Shown here piece by piece: positions 21,203-31,206 of a stretch of DNA of 64,000 nucleotides; position 1 is the stretch's first letter; every line of letters starts with the position of its first letter. Under the pieces are notes generated by a model. That model did not search any database, was not told the DNA's origin, and was given only the letters and a program-made list of their open reading frames with translations. The position numbers and the translations under genes were made by a program. Source of the DNA: Prevotella sp. (lineage in GTDB: Bacteria; Bacteroidota; Bacteroidia; Bacteroidales; Dysgonomonadaceae); contig JAITVH010000136.1 in assembly GCA_031285905.1 (NCBI GenBank), forward strand, positions 50,253 through 114,252, written 5' to 3'.

Positions 21203-21556
21203 ATGAGAAAATTTTGCTTTTTGATAATCACTGTTCTATTTATTGGAGGCATATCCTGCACTTCAAAGAGTTATGATCTGGAGCGTATGGGGGAGCAAGT
21301 GAAACAACATTTGAGGTATCGGGATACAGAGAATGAAACAATTACAAAGATCACTTATATCAAAGCCCTTTCGTATGAGAAGATACCTGAGAGTGAACGT
21401 GCTAATTCGGAAGAAGAGTACTTATGTAAAGTATATATGCGGGGTACATGGTCTTATTATAATAGCTATCGTATTTTCAATATAGATGATACGATAGACT
21501 GCTACTTCAACAAAAATAAAGCATTCATAAGAATGGGAAACCTAAAAGAACAATAA
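21203..21556 (+). CDS. Hypothetical lipoprotein
   Basis: 117 aa, lipobox GGISCTS, one bp before the MscS gene. Confidence 0.65.
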   Translation: MRKFCFLIITVLFIGGISCTSKSYDLERMGEQVKQHLRYRDTENETITKITYIKALSYEKIPESERANSEEEYLCKVYMRGTWSYYNSYRIFNIDDTIDCYFNKNKAFIRMGNLKEQ

Positions 21557-21557
21557 T

Positions 21558-22859
21558 ATGCAAATAGAAACACTTCCTATAGAATCAGATCCGCTTACAT
21601 TAACCATATCCCGATGGATGCAACAACTACTGTCCAGTTTTGGTATATCTGAACAGTGGATTGAATACACAAAGTTTTTTATTCTGGTCGCATTGGTTAT
21701 TATTATAGTATATGTATTGCAATATGCTACAAAATATGTACTTACCTTCATCCTGAAGAAGATATATGCAATAACAAAGCTATCTTTTTTTAACTATACC
21801 ATAAATAATAAGCTGCCTTATTATCTGGCTCTTGTTATTCCATATTCGTTTATCAGAAGTGCCATTCCGGTTGTATTCTATGATTTCCCGGCTTTTATTA
21901 GCCCATTGATAAAGGTAGCAGATATATATATGGTATTTATGGTGATCTGGACAGTAATGGCTTTAATAAAGTCTTTAGCTAATGTGCTGGAACAGAAACC
22001 TGCTTTCCACAATAAACCGATGAAAAGCTATATACAGGTTTTGTATATTATATTTTTTATCTGTGGCGCAGTGATCATCTATTCCATCCTGACAGGACAA
22101 TCTGCAACAGGATTTTTTGCAGCTATGGGGGCTGCTTCGGCAATATTGATGCTGGTATTTCAGGATACGATTAAAGGTTTTGTAGGCAGTATTCAGGTAA
22201 GTGCTAACAATATGGTGCAGATAGGAGACTGGATAACAATGCCTAAATATGGTGCAGACGGCGATGTGATGGAAATCAATCTGACGACTGTTAAGATACG
22301 CAATTTTGATAAGACAATTACTACTGTTCCTACCTATTCGTTAATTTCAGATTCGTTCCAGAACTGGCGCGGAATGAAAGATTCGGGAGGACGCAGATTT
22401 AAACGTGCGTTGAATATCAAACATAATTCTATTCGCTTTCTGACTCAGGAAGAAATTGAAAAATTCAAAAAAGTAGATGGTTTGAGGGAATATATAATAG
22501 GGAAGCAGGAAGAATATGCTGGCTTTAATAAATCTACCGACAGTGAACTCCCGTTAAATATGCATCAGATAACTAATAATGACCTGTTTTTGCAATATGG
22601 GATTTACTACCTGAAAAATCATCCGAAGATAGATAACAGCCTAACCCTCTTGGTGCGGCAACTGGCACCTACACCGCAGGGCTTGCCTGTTGAGCTGTAT
22701 ACATTTACAAACACTACAGTGTGGAAAGATTATGAGGTCATCTTATCTGAAATAGTAAATCACTTTATCAGTGTGGTTAAGTATTTTGATCTCAAAATAT
22801 ACGAAGAATCATCCGGTAGCGATCTTTACGATGTATATATTAAAGAAAATGCAAAGTAA
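21558..22859 (+). CDS. Mechanosensitive ion channel, MscS family
   Basis: 433 aa; FQDTIKGFVGSIQVSANNMVQIGDWITMPKYGADGDVMEINLTTVKIRNFDKTITTVPTYSLIS. Confidence 0.93.
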   Translation: MQIETLPIESDPLTLTISRWMQQLLSSFGISEQWIEYTKFFILVALVIIIVYVLQYATKYVLTFILKKIYAITKLSFFNYTINNKLPYYLALVIPYSFIRSAIPVVFYDFPAFISPLIKVADIYMVFMVIWTVMALIKSLANVLEQKPAFHNKPMKSYIQVLYIIFFICGAVIIYSILTGQSATGFFAAMGAASAILMLVFQDTIKGFVGSIQVSANNMVQIGDWITMPKYGADGDVMEINLTTVKIRNFDKTITTVPTYSLISDSFQNWRGMKDSGGRRFKRALNIKHNSIRFLTQEEIEKFKKVDGLREYIIGKQEEYAGFNKSTDSELPLNMHQITNNDLFLQYGIYYLKNHPKIDNSLTLLVRQLAPTPQGLPVELYTFTNTTVWKDYEVILSEIVNHFISVVKYFDLKIYEESSGSDLYDVYIKENAK

Positions 22860-22890
22860 TTTTTGAAAGTGCATAATCGTAAAATATAAA

Positions 22891-22917
22891 GAGTGTCAGG
22901 CCTGATACTCTTTTTTA
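22891..22917 (+). terminator. Terminator after MscS gene
   Basis: gagtgtcaggcctgatactcttttttatt near-perfect palindrome plus T-run. Confidence 0.75.
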
Positions 22918-23293
22918 TTTTTAAAGCTGCTTTTTATTATTTTCTTAATACGATTAGAGCGAAAAAAACATCGTAATTATATTTTTATTAAAATAATTTA
23001 TACCACATAAATCCTACTGAATTTTACCTCTATTATAATTTATTTTGTTTTTGCTTATTTGTCATATAATCAACCGATTGACTTATCGTGTTGAATGCCG
23101 GTTGTTTATGTTTTATATCTTAATATTCATTAAAATAAAATCGTTTTGAAAGAGTAAAATTGAGTCAATATCAAAAAACAAAGTAAAATTGTCAACCGGA
23201 TATAGCAATTATTACATTTTTTATTTTAATTTTATCGCACAAGTAGGCAATATAATTGTTATAAAATATTTACTGACAAAAAAATTAGTACAC

Positions 23294-25654
23294 ATGAAAA
23301 GAATTTTGATCCTAACTCTACTCACGATTCCTCTGGGCTTGATGGCTAGTGAAGCGGACTTAAAAGTTCCCAATTTGGGCAGTGGCTATAATATACTGCT
23401 TTGGGGTCTTTTAATTCTGTTGCTTGGCATTGCATTCGGCCTGGTGCAGTATTTCGGTGTAAAGAAATTACCTGCACATCAATCGATGCTTAATGTATCC
23501 AAAACAATTTTTGAAACCTGTAAGACCTATCTATTACAACAAGGCAGGTTTCTTTTTTATTTACTATTGATCATTTCGGTAGTATTGTTTATTTATTTCG
23601 GACTACTTTCCAATCCCGAAATTGTAGAAAAAGGCGAAGTAGGCAGATCTACTTTCCTTATATCTGTTTTATTTTGGACGGTGTTGGGTATATTAGGCTC
23701 GTATGGAGTGGCTTGGTATGGAATACGTATCAACACACTGGCTAATTCCCGTACAGCTTTCGCTTCGTTGCGTAAACGTCCTTGGGATGTAGTAAATATT
23801 CCATTGAAGGCCGGAATGAGTGTTGGGGTAATGCTCATCACTGTTGAGTTGATAATGATGCTCGTTATCCTTTTGTTTGTGCCGGGCGATATGGCAGGAG
23901 CCTGTCTGCTTGGTTTTGCCATCGGTGAATCGCTGGGTGCTTCAGCATTGCGTATTGCAGGTGGAATCTTTACCAAAATTGCAGATATTGGAGCTGATCT
24001 GATGAAGATTGTATTCAACATCAAGGAAGACGACCCTCGTAATCCGGGCGTAATTGCCGACTGTACGGGAGATAACGCCGGCGATAGCGTAGGCCCTACG
24101 GCCGATGGATTTGAAACATATGGCGTAACAGGTGTCGCTCTCATTTCATTTATTGTTCTGGCAGTAACAAATGTAGAATATCAGGCAATATTTATTGTCT
24201 GGATATTTGTAATGCGCTTAATGATGTTATTCACGTCTATATTCTCGTATTATATCAATCAGGGAATTGCTACAGCAAAATACAAAAACTCATTAAAATT
24301 TAACTTTGAAGTTCCGCTAACTGCACTTATCTGGATTACCTCAATTGTATCAATTATTGCTACGTATGTTGCCAGCTATTATATGTTAGGTGATATGGAA
24401 AACGGTATGTGGTGGAAACTAGCTTCTATTATTAGTTGTGGAACGTTGGCTGCGGCTGTTATTCCCGAGTTGACCAAAGCTTTCACTAGTTCTTCATCGC
24501 GCCATGTGAAAGAAGTAGTGACTGCATCCCGTGAGGGTGGCCCTTCTCTGAATATCTTATCAGGGATGGTTGCAGGTAATTTCAGTGCATTCTGGAAAGG
24601 CTTGACTATTGCTTTGCTTATGGCTGCGGCTTATTTCTTCTCTACACAGGAACTGGGAGGCCTGATGTCTCATCCTTCCATTTTTGCATTCGGATTGGTT
24701 GCATTCGGATTATTGGGCATGGGGCCTGTAACCATTGCGGTGGATAGCTATGGCCCGGTAACAGATAATGCACAATCAGTATTTGAACTTTCCCGTATTG
24801 AATCTATACCAAATATAAAAGAAGAAGTAAAACGAGACTTTGGCTTCGAACCGGATTTTGAAAAAGGTAAGGAATATCTTGAAGAAAACGATTCGGCAGG
24901 AAATACATTTAAGGCAACAGCTAAACCCGTATTGATAGGTACGGCTGTTATTGGTGCTACTACTATGATTTTCTCCATTATTTTGGTATTGGAGAAACTG
25001 GGACTATTGAATATCGATCTTATCGCTGCACCTGTATTACTTGGTTTTATTTGTGGCGGGGCAGTTATTTACTGGTTCTCCGGGGCATCTATGCAGGCTG
25101 TAACCACAGGAGCTTACCGTGCGGTGGAATATATAAAGAAGAATATCAACCTGGAAAAAGAAGAAGCTGATATAGAAGATTCAAAAGCAGTGGTAAAGAT
25201 ATGTACTCAATATGCCCAGATAGGCATGTGGAATATATTCCTGGCTCTATTGTTTATTACATTGGCTTTTGCCTTTATCGATCCTAACTTCTTTGTGGCT
25301 TATCTGATCTCTATCGCGGTATTTGGTTTGTTCCAGGCTATTTATATGGCCAATGCAGGAGGTGCGTGGGACAATGCGAAGAAGATCGTTGAAGTAGAAT
25401 TAAAGGAACGCAATACACCGCTTCATGAAGCGACTGTGGTGGGAGATACCGTTGGTGATCCTTATAAAGATACCTCTTCAGTAGCCCTGAACCCGATTAT
25501 TAAATTCTCTACATTATTCGGGTTACTGGCAGTTGAAATAGCTATATCCGAAAAATTGAGCGAATATAGTTCGTGGATCGGTGTAGGATTCCTGGTCATA
25601 GCATTGGTATTTGTTTACCGCTCATTCTATTCGATGAGGATTATCAAGAAATAA
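23294..25654 (+). CDS. hppA: Membrane-bound ion-translocating (Na+/H+) pyrophosphatase
   Basis: EDDPRNPGVIADCTGDNAGDSVGPTADGFETYG catalytic motif; GGAWDNAKK and GDTVGDPYKDTSSVALNPIIKF; start moved to internal MKRILILTLL after the ORF-track start at 23189. Confidence 0.96.
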   Translation: MKRILILTLLTIPLGLMASEADLKVPNLGSGYNILLWGLLILLLGIAFGLVQYFGVKKLPAHQSMLNVSKTIFETCKTYLLQQGRFLFYLLLIISVVLFIYFGLLSNPEIVEKGEVGRSTFLISVLFWTVLGILGSYGVAWYGIRINTLANSRTAFASLRKRPWDVVNIPLKAGMSVGVMLITVELIMMLVILLFVPGDMAGACLLGFAIGESLGASALRIAGGIFTKIADIGADLMKIVFNIKEDDPRNPGVIADCTGDNAGDSVGPTADGFETYGVTGVALISFIVLAVTNVEYQAIFIVWIFVMRLMMLFTSIFSYYINQGIATAKYKNSLKFNFEVPLTALIWITSIVSIIATYVASYYMLGDMENGMWWKLASIISCGTLAAAVIPELTKAFTSSSSRHVKEVVTASREGGPSLNILSGMVAGNFSAFWKGLTIALLMAAAYFFSTQELGGLMSHPSIFAFGLVAFGLLGMGPVTIAVDSYGPVTDNAQSVFELSRIESIPNIKEEVKRDFGFEPDFEKGKEYLEENDSAGNTFKATAKPVLIGTAVIGATTMIFSIILVLEKLGLLNIDLIAAPVLLGFICGGAVIYWFSGASMQAVTTGAYRAVEYIKKNINLEKEEADIEDSKAVVKICTQYAQIGMWNIFLALLFITLAFAFIDPNFFVAYLISIAVFGLFQAIYMANAGGAWDNAKKIVEVELKERNTPLHEATVVGDTVGDPYKDTSSVALNPIIKFSTLFGLLAVEIAISEKLSEYSSWIGVGFLVIALVFVYRSFYSMRIIKK

Positions 25655-25674
25655 GAAACCATCATTATAGACAG

Positions 25675-25710
25675 AAAACGGATTGTATAATTTGTACAAT
25701 CCGTTTTTTA
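25675..25710. terminator. Bidirectional terminator between hppA and DUF456 gene
   Basis: aaaacggattgtataatttgtacaatccgttttttat. Confidence 0.8.
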
Positions 25711-25711
25711 T

Positions 25712-26218
25712 TTAGCCAAATAAGGAATATGCCCAGACAATAACTTCCTTGAAAAAGAAGAAAGAGAGGATGACGGCGACAGCCAGTTTCATCAATGTGC
25801 CGGTAACGAAACCGAGAAATGCTCCTGCACCTGCTTTTAAGGCTACTTTAAATTCCTTTTCATCTATAAGCTCACCAATTACCGCTCCTACAAACGGAAA
25901 AAGTATAATACCCCACGGAGGGAATATAAACATTCCGGCAACCACTCCGATAGCACTTCCCCAAGCACCTTTTTTACCGCCTCCGAGTTTCTTAGTACCC
26001 CAGATGGGAATATAATAGTCCAACACTTGCACTATAATAACCACGATACCCCATATGATCAGAAAATGAGGAGAGAAATCGACTGCGGATGTAAAATGAA
26101 GCAGTATAATGCCCAGGTAATTAAGCGGTACACCCGGAATTACCGGTAGGAAGCACCCTATGACACCTACCACCATACATATAATTCCCAGTACAATTAA
26201 AACAATATCTAATAACAT
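25712..26218 (-). CDS. DUF456 family membrane protein
   Basis: Glycine-rich hydrophobic repeats VIGCFLPVIPGVPLNYLGIILLHF, YYIPIWGTKKLGGGKKGAWGSAIGVVAGMFIFPPWGIILFPFVGAVIGEL. Confidence 0.85.
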   Translation of the reverse strand: MLLDIVLIVLGIICMVVGVIGCFLPVIPGVPLNYLGIILLHFTSAVDFSPHFLIIWGIVVIIVQVLDYYIPIWGTKKLGGGKKGAWGSAIGVVAGMFIFPPWGIILFPFVGAVIGELIDEKEFKVALKAGAGAFLGFVTGTLMKLAVAVILSFFFFKEVIVWAYSLFG

Positions 26219-26466
26219 ATAAATAATTGATAAAATCGAATATCGTATTTCCTGTTTTTACCGACAGTAGAAAGTTTTCCTTGCCTAACCGGATACATAG
26301 AAAAAACCACAATAATACAGTTTTTTTGTGAAACTTACAACTGTAAACATTTGTGCTAGTTAAATTTAAATTATACTCTGGCCAAAAACTTTTTTTAAAA
26401 ATCATTGTTTTCATATATATAATACTTCTTTTATTTATTGAGTTATTAAACAAAAATTTTTGAATT

Positions 26467-27177
26467 ATGAAAAAATTATTTTTAACGCTTATTTTATCCT
26501 TTTCTTTCGTGGCAATAAATGCGCAAGAAGGAAACTGTTTAGGTTTTTTTCCTGAGAATCCGGGATCTCAATTAATAAGCGAAACGTTTAGCGCTGATGG
26601 GACTTTGCTAGGTGGTACTATCTACAATATTGATCAGACATATGATTATTTATCCGGCACTGATATGCAAATTGGGTTTGCTATGACAGATTCCAGTGGT
26701 CTGCAGATTAGTAATGGGACTCTGAATGCCCAATGCATTGACGGTGTCTTCCATTTAGAAATGGCCACCAAGGCTATGACACCTGAGGTCATGGATATGT
26801 TAAGCACAGATACGGAATTGGTCGGTAATTTCCTTGATTATCCAAATGTGTTTGCAGATGAGGATATGTTTGGAGGGCCATTTGAAATGGATGGGGGCGA
26901 CTTTATGATACAGTCTAAGAAAAACAGAAAAAATTTTATAAGGGTTCATATATTTAATCGCCAATATGAAGGTAGAGAGAGTGTTACAACTCCTGCTAAA
27001 ACGTTTCATGCTGCAAAAATATCATTTGAATTTGAAGTAACTAAGGATAAAAAGACAACATGGTATAAAGGTACAGAATGGTATGCCGAGAATGCCGGTA
27101 TAGTACGTTCCGAAACAAGAACCAAAGATAATAAGCTTGTGAATTATACTGAACTTACTACTTTAATAGTTAAATAA
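26467..27177 (+). CDS. Hypothetical secreted protein
   Basis: 236 aa with signal peptide; no family confidently recognised. Confidence 0.65.
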   Translation: MKKLFLTLILSFSFVAINAQEGNCLGFFPENPGSQLISETFSADGTLLGGTIYNIDQTYDYLSGTDMQIGFAMTDSSGLQISNGTLNAQCIDGVFHLEMATKAMTPEVMDMLSTDTELVGNFLDYPNVFADEDMFGGPFEMDGGDFMIQSKKNRKNFIRVHIFNRQYEGRESVTTPAKTFHAAKISFEFEVTKDKKTTWYKGTEWYAENAGIVRSETRTKDNKLVNYTELTTLIVK

Positions 27178-27432
27178 TATACATTCTAGATAATATTTTT
27201 TGAGTTTTTCGATTCTAAATAGTAGAATAATCAAAAGGAGACATTGTATTTTTTAAGATTAAAAATCGAAAACTCAACTTCACATTCTCAAAGTGAACTT
27301 TATTATTTTATTGTAGTTTCCTATCTTTTTGAAGAAAATTTTTTTACTCCTTTAGAGCTCTGGAGAAACTTGAACTGTAAGAAAAACAGGATTGTATTTA
27401 ATGCAAATACAGTTTAACTATTGGCTTAATGC

Positions 27433-27475
27433 AAAGCTGGAAAGGTTTGGTAATCAAAATTTTTTCCAGCTTTTT
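27433..27475 (+). terminator. Hairpin/terminator-like structure
   Basis: aaagctggaaa ... ttttttccagcttttt. Confidence 0.5.
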
Positions 27476-27535
27476 CTGTTGACCTCGCTCGCGTGGACTT
27501 GTAGTCCGTGTGTCATTTATTATTACTTTTAGGTA

Positions 27536-27740
27536 ATGAGACTAATACAACATGCTGAGAAGAGCCGTGTTAGTCGCCCCGATAGATTGAAGTTCCTTGG
27601 CCTTGGTTTTACCAAGCAGTGGTACGCACGGCCTCTCTGTTATGAAGATCAAACGTACCCTTAAACGCTTGTGTAAACGTAATTGGAGTATTTTTATGGC
27701 TTAGCGTATTTCCTTGCTCAACTCTGTGATCCGTGATAAA
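27536..27740 (+). pseudogene. Degraded 3' remnant of a group II intron reverse transcriptase/maturase
   Basis: Frame 1: MRLIQHAEKSRVSRPDRLKFLGLGFTKQWYARP; frame 2: KIKRTLKRLCKRNWSIFMA*RISLLNSVIRDKLF. Matches the pattern S.V.RP...KFLG..FT.......LK.L.KRNW...M.YRI..LN.VIRGWINYF, with a frameshift and a stop. Confidence 0.65.
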
Positions 27741-28196
27741 CTATTCCTTATTACCCTCATAGAGAACCCTCATAGGATTTCCGGGAATCTGCACATCGAT
27801 GACCAGCTGGAGATCACCATCATTGGTGAATCTTCCTACCACAGTAGCTATCATTTCGATATCGTCAGGTATGACATCTGAGGCGGGGATATTTACTAAT
27901 ACGGTGGAAGTGATAGCATAAGTATAGGCTGCATAAAGTACATCCGATTCGAATTCGATGTCCGCAACAAATACCCCCAAATCCTGATTCATACTCAGGG
28001 TTACTTTGTTGGTAGATTTGCGGGTAATTTTGATTTCCACATTGGGAATGGATTGTTCGTTGACAGTTGTAGTCCCCACATAGGTTCCTTCAATGTCTTT
28101 TGCATAATTTGTTTTGTCGTCATCGTCGCTGCAAGAGCCGAAACAGATGGAAGATAGGAAAAGAACAAGTAATAAATTAGTATATTTCTTCATCAA
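27741..28196 (-). CDS. Hypothetical lipoprotein
   Basis: 151 aa; lipobox SICFGSCSDDDD. Confidence 0.7.
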   Translation of the reverse strand: MMKKYTNLLLVLFLSSICFGSCSDDDDKTNYAKDIEGTYVGTTTVNEQSIPNVEIKITRKSTNKVTLSMNQDLGVFVADIEFESDVLYAAYTYAITSTVLVNIPASDVIPDDIEMIATVVGRFTNDGDLQLVIDVQIPGNPMRVLYEGNKE

Positions 28197-28226
28197 CGTT
28201 TAATTGGGTCTTTGTTTGTAGCAAAC

Positions 28227-29108
28227 TTATTTATAAATCTCTTTTTTACCTGCCAGCAAAGTATTTCTCATCAGTGAGATAATAGTCATTGGCCCCACAC
28301 CGCCAGGAACGGGAGTGATGTATGATGCTTTCTTAGATACTTCCTCAAACGTCACATCACCTTTTAGCCTGAAGCCCGATTTTGTTTCGGTAGATGGTAC
28401 ACGTGTTGTGCCCACATCTATTACCACCACTCCTTCTTTTACCATATCTCCTTTCAGAAATTCAGGTACACCAAGAGCAGCAATTATAATGTCTGCTGAG
28501 AGACAAACCTCTTTGATGTTAGGTGTACGGCTATGGCAAACGGTTACAGTCGCATCACCCGGATATCCTTTTTGCATCATCAGGTTCGCTACAGGTTTTC
28601 CTACTATATTACTCCTGCCCAGTACAACGCAGTGTTTTCCTTCCGTTTCGATATTATAACGTTTCAGTAGTTCCAATATTCCTGCCGGGGTTGCCGATAC
28701 AAAGCATGGTAGGCCAATAGACATACGTCCCACATTGATAGGGTGGAAGCCATCCACGTCTTTACGATAATCGATTGCCTCTATTACTTTCTGCTCGGAT
28801 ATATGTTTAGGTAATGGAAGTTGTACGATAAAGCCATCCACATCAGGATCGTTATTGAGCTTATCTACACAAGCTAATAACTCTTCTTCACTGACATTGT
28901 CTTCGAACCGGATGAGAGAAGACTTAAAACCAACTTCTTCACACGTGCGCACTTTACTGGCTACATATGTTTCGCTTCCTCCATCATGACCCACAAGCAC
29001 TGCTGCCAGATGAGGCGTTTTTCCGCCCGATTCTTTTATCCGGACTACTTCTTCCGCTATTTCTTTTTTTACCTGTGCCGATATGGCCTTTCCATCGATT
29101 AGTTGCAT
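28227..29108 (-). CDS. folD: Bifunctional methylenetetrahydrofolate dehydrogenase/cyclohydrolase
   Basis: [67 protein letters not shown]. Confidence 0.97.
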   Translation of the reverse strand: MQLIDGKAISAQVKKEIAEEVVRIKESGGKTPHLAAVLVGHDGGSETYVASKVRTCEEVGFKSSLIRFEDNVSEEELLACVDKLNNDPDVDGFIVQLPLPKHISEQKVIEAIDYRKDVDGFHPINVGRMSIGLPCFVSATPAGILELLKRYNIETEGKHCVVLGRSNIVGKPVANLMMQKGYPGDATVTVCHSRTPNIKEVCLSADIIIAALGVPEFLKGDMVKEGVVVIDVGTTRVPSTETKSGFRLKGDVTFEEVSKKASYITPVPGGVGPMTIISLMRNTLLAGKKEIYK

Positions 29109-29171
29109 AGTATCTGTTTGGAATAGATTAAAATAAGTTTAGGCTGCAAAGATAACGAAATGCATATATAA

Positions 29172-29207
29172 AAACAAAAGCTGTATTTATGAACTAAATA
29201 CAGCTTT
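29172..29207 (-). terminator. Terminator of OmpA-family gene
   Basis: aaagctgtatttatgaactaaatacagcttt hairpin. Confidence 0.7.
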
Positions 29208-29228
29208 CATTATATTGGATCTGATTTC

Positions 29229-29909
29229 TTACTTACCAGCTTGAGCTTCAGCGTCTTTAATCATCTTCTCGTTAGGAAGGATAAAGATTTCTACACGGCG
29301 ATTTTGAGTTCTACCTGCAGCAGTGCTGTTATCAGCAACTGGCTGGCTTGATCCGAAACCTTGAGTAACCATACGGCTTCCGGTTACACCTTTACTCTGT
29401 AGGTAATTGTAAACCGCTTGCGCACGTTTCTCTGATAACGGATTGTTGATAGCATCACTACCTGTGTTATCAGTATGTCCATAGACCTGAACATCTGTAT
29501 CAGGGTTACTGTTCAATGAGTTAGCAAAGTTTGTTAATGCCGATTGAGAAGCAGTGTTAAGCGTACTTGAGTTTGTTGCGAACAGGATTCCCGATTCGAA
29601 AGTTACTTTAATTGCTTGTCCGTCATTGATAGATTCTACTTGTGCTCCATTGATCTGCTCAAGTTCTTTCTTTTGTTTATCCATTTTGTTACCGATGATA
29701 GCACCTGCAGTACCACCTACCACAGCTCCGATACCGGCACCCCATGCGGCACCTTTACCACCACCTATAATAGCTCCGATACCAGCACCAAGAGCACCAC
29801 CTGCTCCTGCACCGATACCACCACCTTTAACTGTATCACTAGCACCACAGCTAGATAATAAAATAGAACAGCTTAAAACGATAGCTGCAATAAATGAAAA
29901 ATGTTTCAT
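29229..29909 (-). CDS. OmpA family lipoprotein with glycine-zipper domain
   Basis: GGGIGAGAGGALGAGIGAIIGGGKGAAWGAGIGAVVGG zipper; DVQVYGHTDNTGSDAINNPLSEKRAQAVYNYL OmpA_C; lipobox SSCG. Confidence 0.94.
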   Translation of the reverse strand: MKHFSFIAAIVLSCSILLSSCGASDTVKGGGIGAGAGGALGAGIGAIIGGGKGAAWGAGIGAVVGGTAGAIIGNKMDKQKKELEQINGAQVESINDGQAIKVTFESGILFATNSSTLNTASQSALTNFANSLNSNPDTDVQVYGHTDNTGSDAINNPLSEKRAQAVYNYLQSKGVTGSRMVTQGFGSSQPVADNSTAAGRTQNRRVEIFILPNEKMIKDAEAQAGK

Positions 29910-29945
29910 AATTAAAAAATTAAAATTTTGTTTGTGATTATATTC

Positions 29946-30275
29946 TTATTCAAATATTCCTATAGAGTCGCAATAAGCGAGTTCGCCTTGTATAATAAAG
30001 GCAATGTCATCAGATGAGAAGTCGTTTATTTTATCTTTCTTCGTATTTTTCAATACATAAGATACTATTTCATCTTCATCTATATCAACTACAAAATCGG
30101 TATCCGAATTGTCATCCATAAATCCCTTTTCTTCATAGAATTCGTATACGATATCAATAATGTAATTAATTTCATCATTGGTATATTTTTCTTTTATTTC
30201 CTGGGGAAGATAGTTTTGTATAAACTTAACGGCATCTTCTTCGTCATACTGGATAAGGTCCTTATCGTTGCTCAT
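29946..30275 (-). CDS. Hypothetical acidic protein
   Basis: 109-aa ORF with good codon pattern; no recognised domain. Confidence 0.6.
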   Translation of the reverse strand: MSNDKDLIQYDEEDAVKFIQNYLPQEIKEKYTNDEINYIIDIVYEFYEEKGFMDDNSDTDFVVDIDEDEIVSYVLKNTKKDKINDFSSDDIAFIIQGELAYCDSIGIFE

Positions 30276-30408
30276 TATTGTTACTTTTCAGATTTCTACT
30301 ATTAATAACAAAGAAATACTTACGATGTTCAAAAAAACGAAATAGAATTATAATAGTTATGTAAAAATTACTTTATGTTTGTGCTATATCACTTCGCAAA
30401 TGTACGAA

Positions 30409-31062
30409 TTATTTCTTTTTTAAAACAAAATAGGTTAAAATAATAAGTGGAATAATCATTAACCCTATATATAACATATTTATTTGTAATATTTCAGGCT
30501 TTAATACAATGGCCATAATAAGTCCTATAGCAGCGCCACCAAGGTGTGCATCATGTCCTATGTTTCCCTGTCTTGTCTGCATGGCATAGACAGAATAAGC
30601 CAGATAAAGAATCCCGAATATCCATCCTTTCATAGGCAATATAAACATTACTCCCAGTTGCATATCTGGAAATATAGCTATGGCGGCAAATAAGATTCCT
30701 ACTACTCCACCCGAAGCCCCAATGGCACTATAATAATATTCCTTACGATGTACCCATAAGGAAAGTAACCCTCCTCCTATGATTGCCAGAAAATAGATCA
30801 GGAGATATTGCCACAATCCCAGAACCAAAATAATGACATCTGAAAAGAAATAGAGCGTTAACATATTGAATATAAGATGCATGTAGTCGCCATGCAAAGT
30901 AGCCGAGGTGATTAGCCTGTCCCATTGTTTATTACCCAGAATGGCTCCTACATTAAATTTATATCGGTCGAAAAATGTCGTGTCGCTAAATCCCTTTATG
31001 CTGGTGATAGCTGTCAGTGTAATGATGAGTATAGGCACTATTTCCTTAATTTCAAAAGCCAT
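30409..31062 (-). CDS. Rhomboid family intramembrane serine protease
   Basis: GASGGVVGILFA (Ser) and GHDAHLGGAAIGL (His); six hydrophobic segments. Confidence 0.92.
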   Translation of the reverse strand: MAFEIKEIVPILIITLTAITSIKGFSDTTFFDRYKFNVGAILGNKQWDRLITSATLHGDYMHLIFNMLTLYFFSDVIILVLGLWQYLLIYFLAIIGGGLLSLWVHRKEYYYSAIGASGGVVGILFAAIAIFPDMQLGVMFILPMKGWIFGILYLAYSVYAMQTRQGNIGHDAHLGGAAIGLIMAIVLKPEILQINMLYIGLMIIPLIILTYFVLKKK

Positions 31063-31206
31063 ACTGTTTTTTGTATTTATTTGATTCGGAACAAAGGTAT
31101 AAAAAAGGAAAATAGAAGCAAGAACTATTGAAGATGAAAGACGTTATTATAGTATATTTGCTATCAGATAAAAAATGGAGAGAATATTTGAAGAAAAATC
31201 ACCTTG

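Noticed and set aside
23593-24144. 183-aa antisense ORF in hppA
   Set aside because: Low-complexity shadow ORF opposite a well-conserved gene; no start context or family.
27550-27630. Possible group II intron domain V (agagccgtg...cacggcctctc)
   Set aside because: Partial complementarity only; the loop spans the coding remnant and the catalytic triad/GNRA-type arrangement is not seen.
29554-29937. 127-aa ORF rich in Pro/Ala opposite the OmpA-family gene
   Set aside because: Antisense of the glycine-zipper repeat (Gly codons read as Pro/Ala/Thr); artefact.
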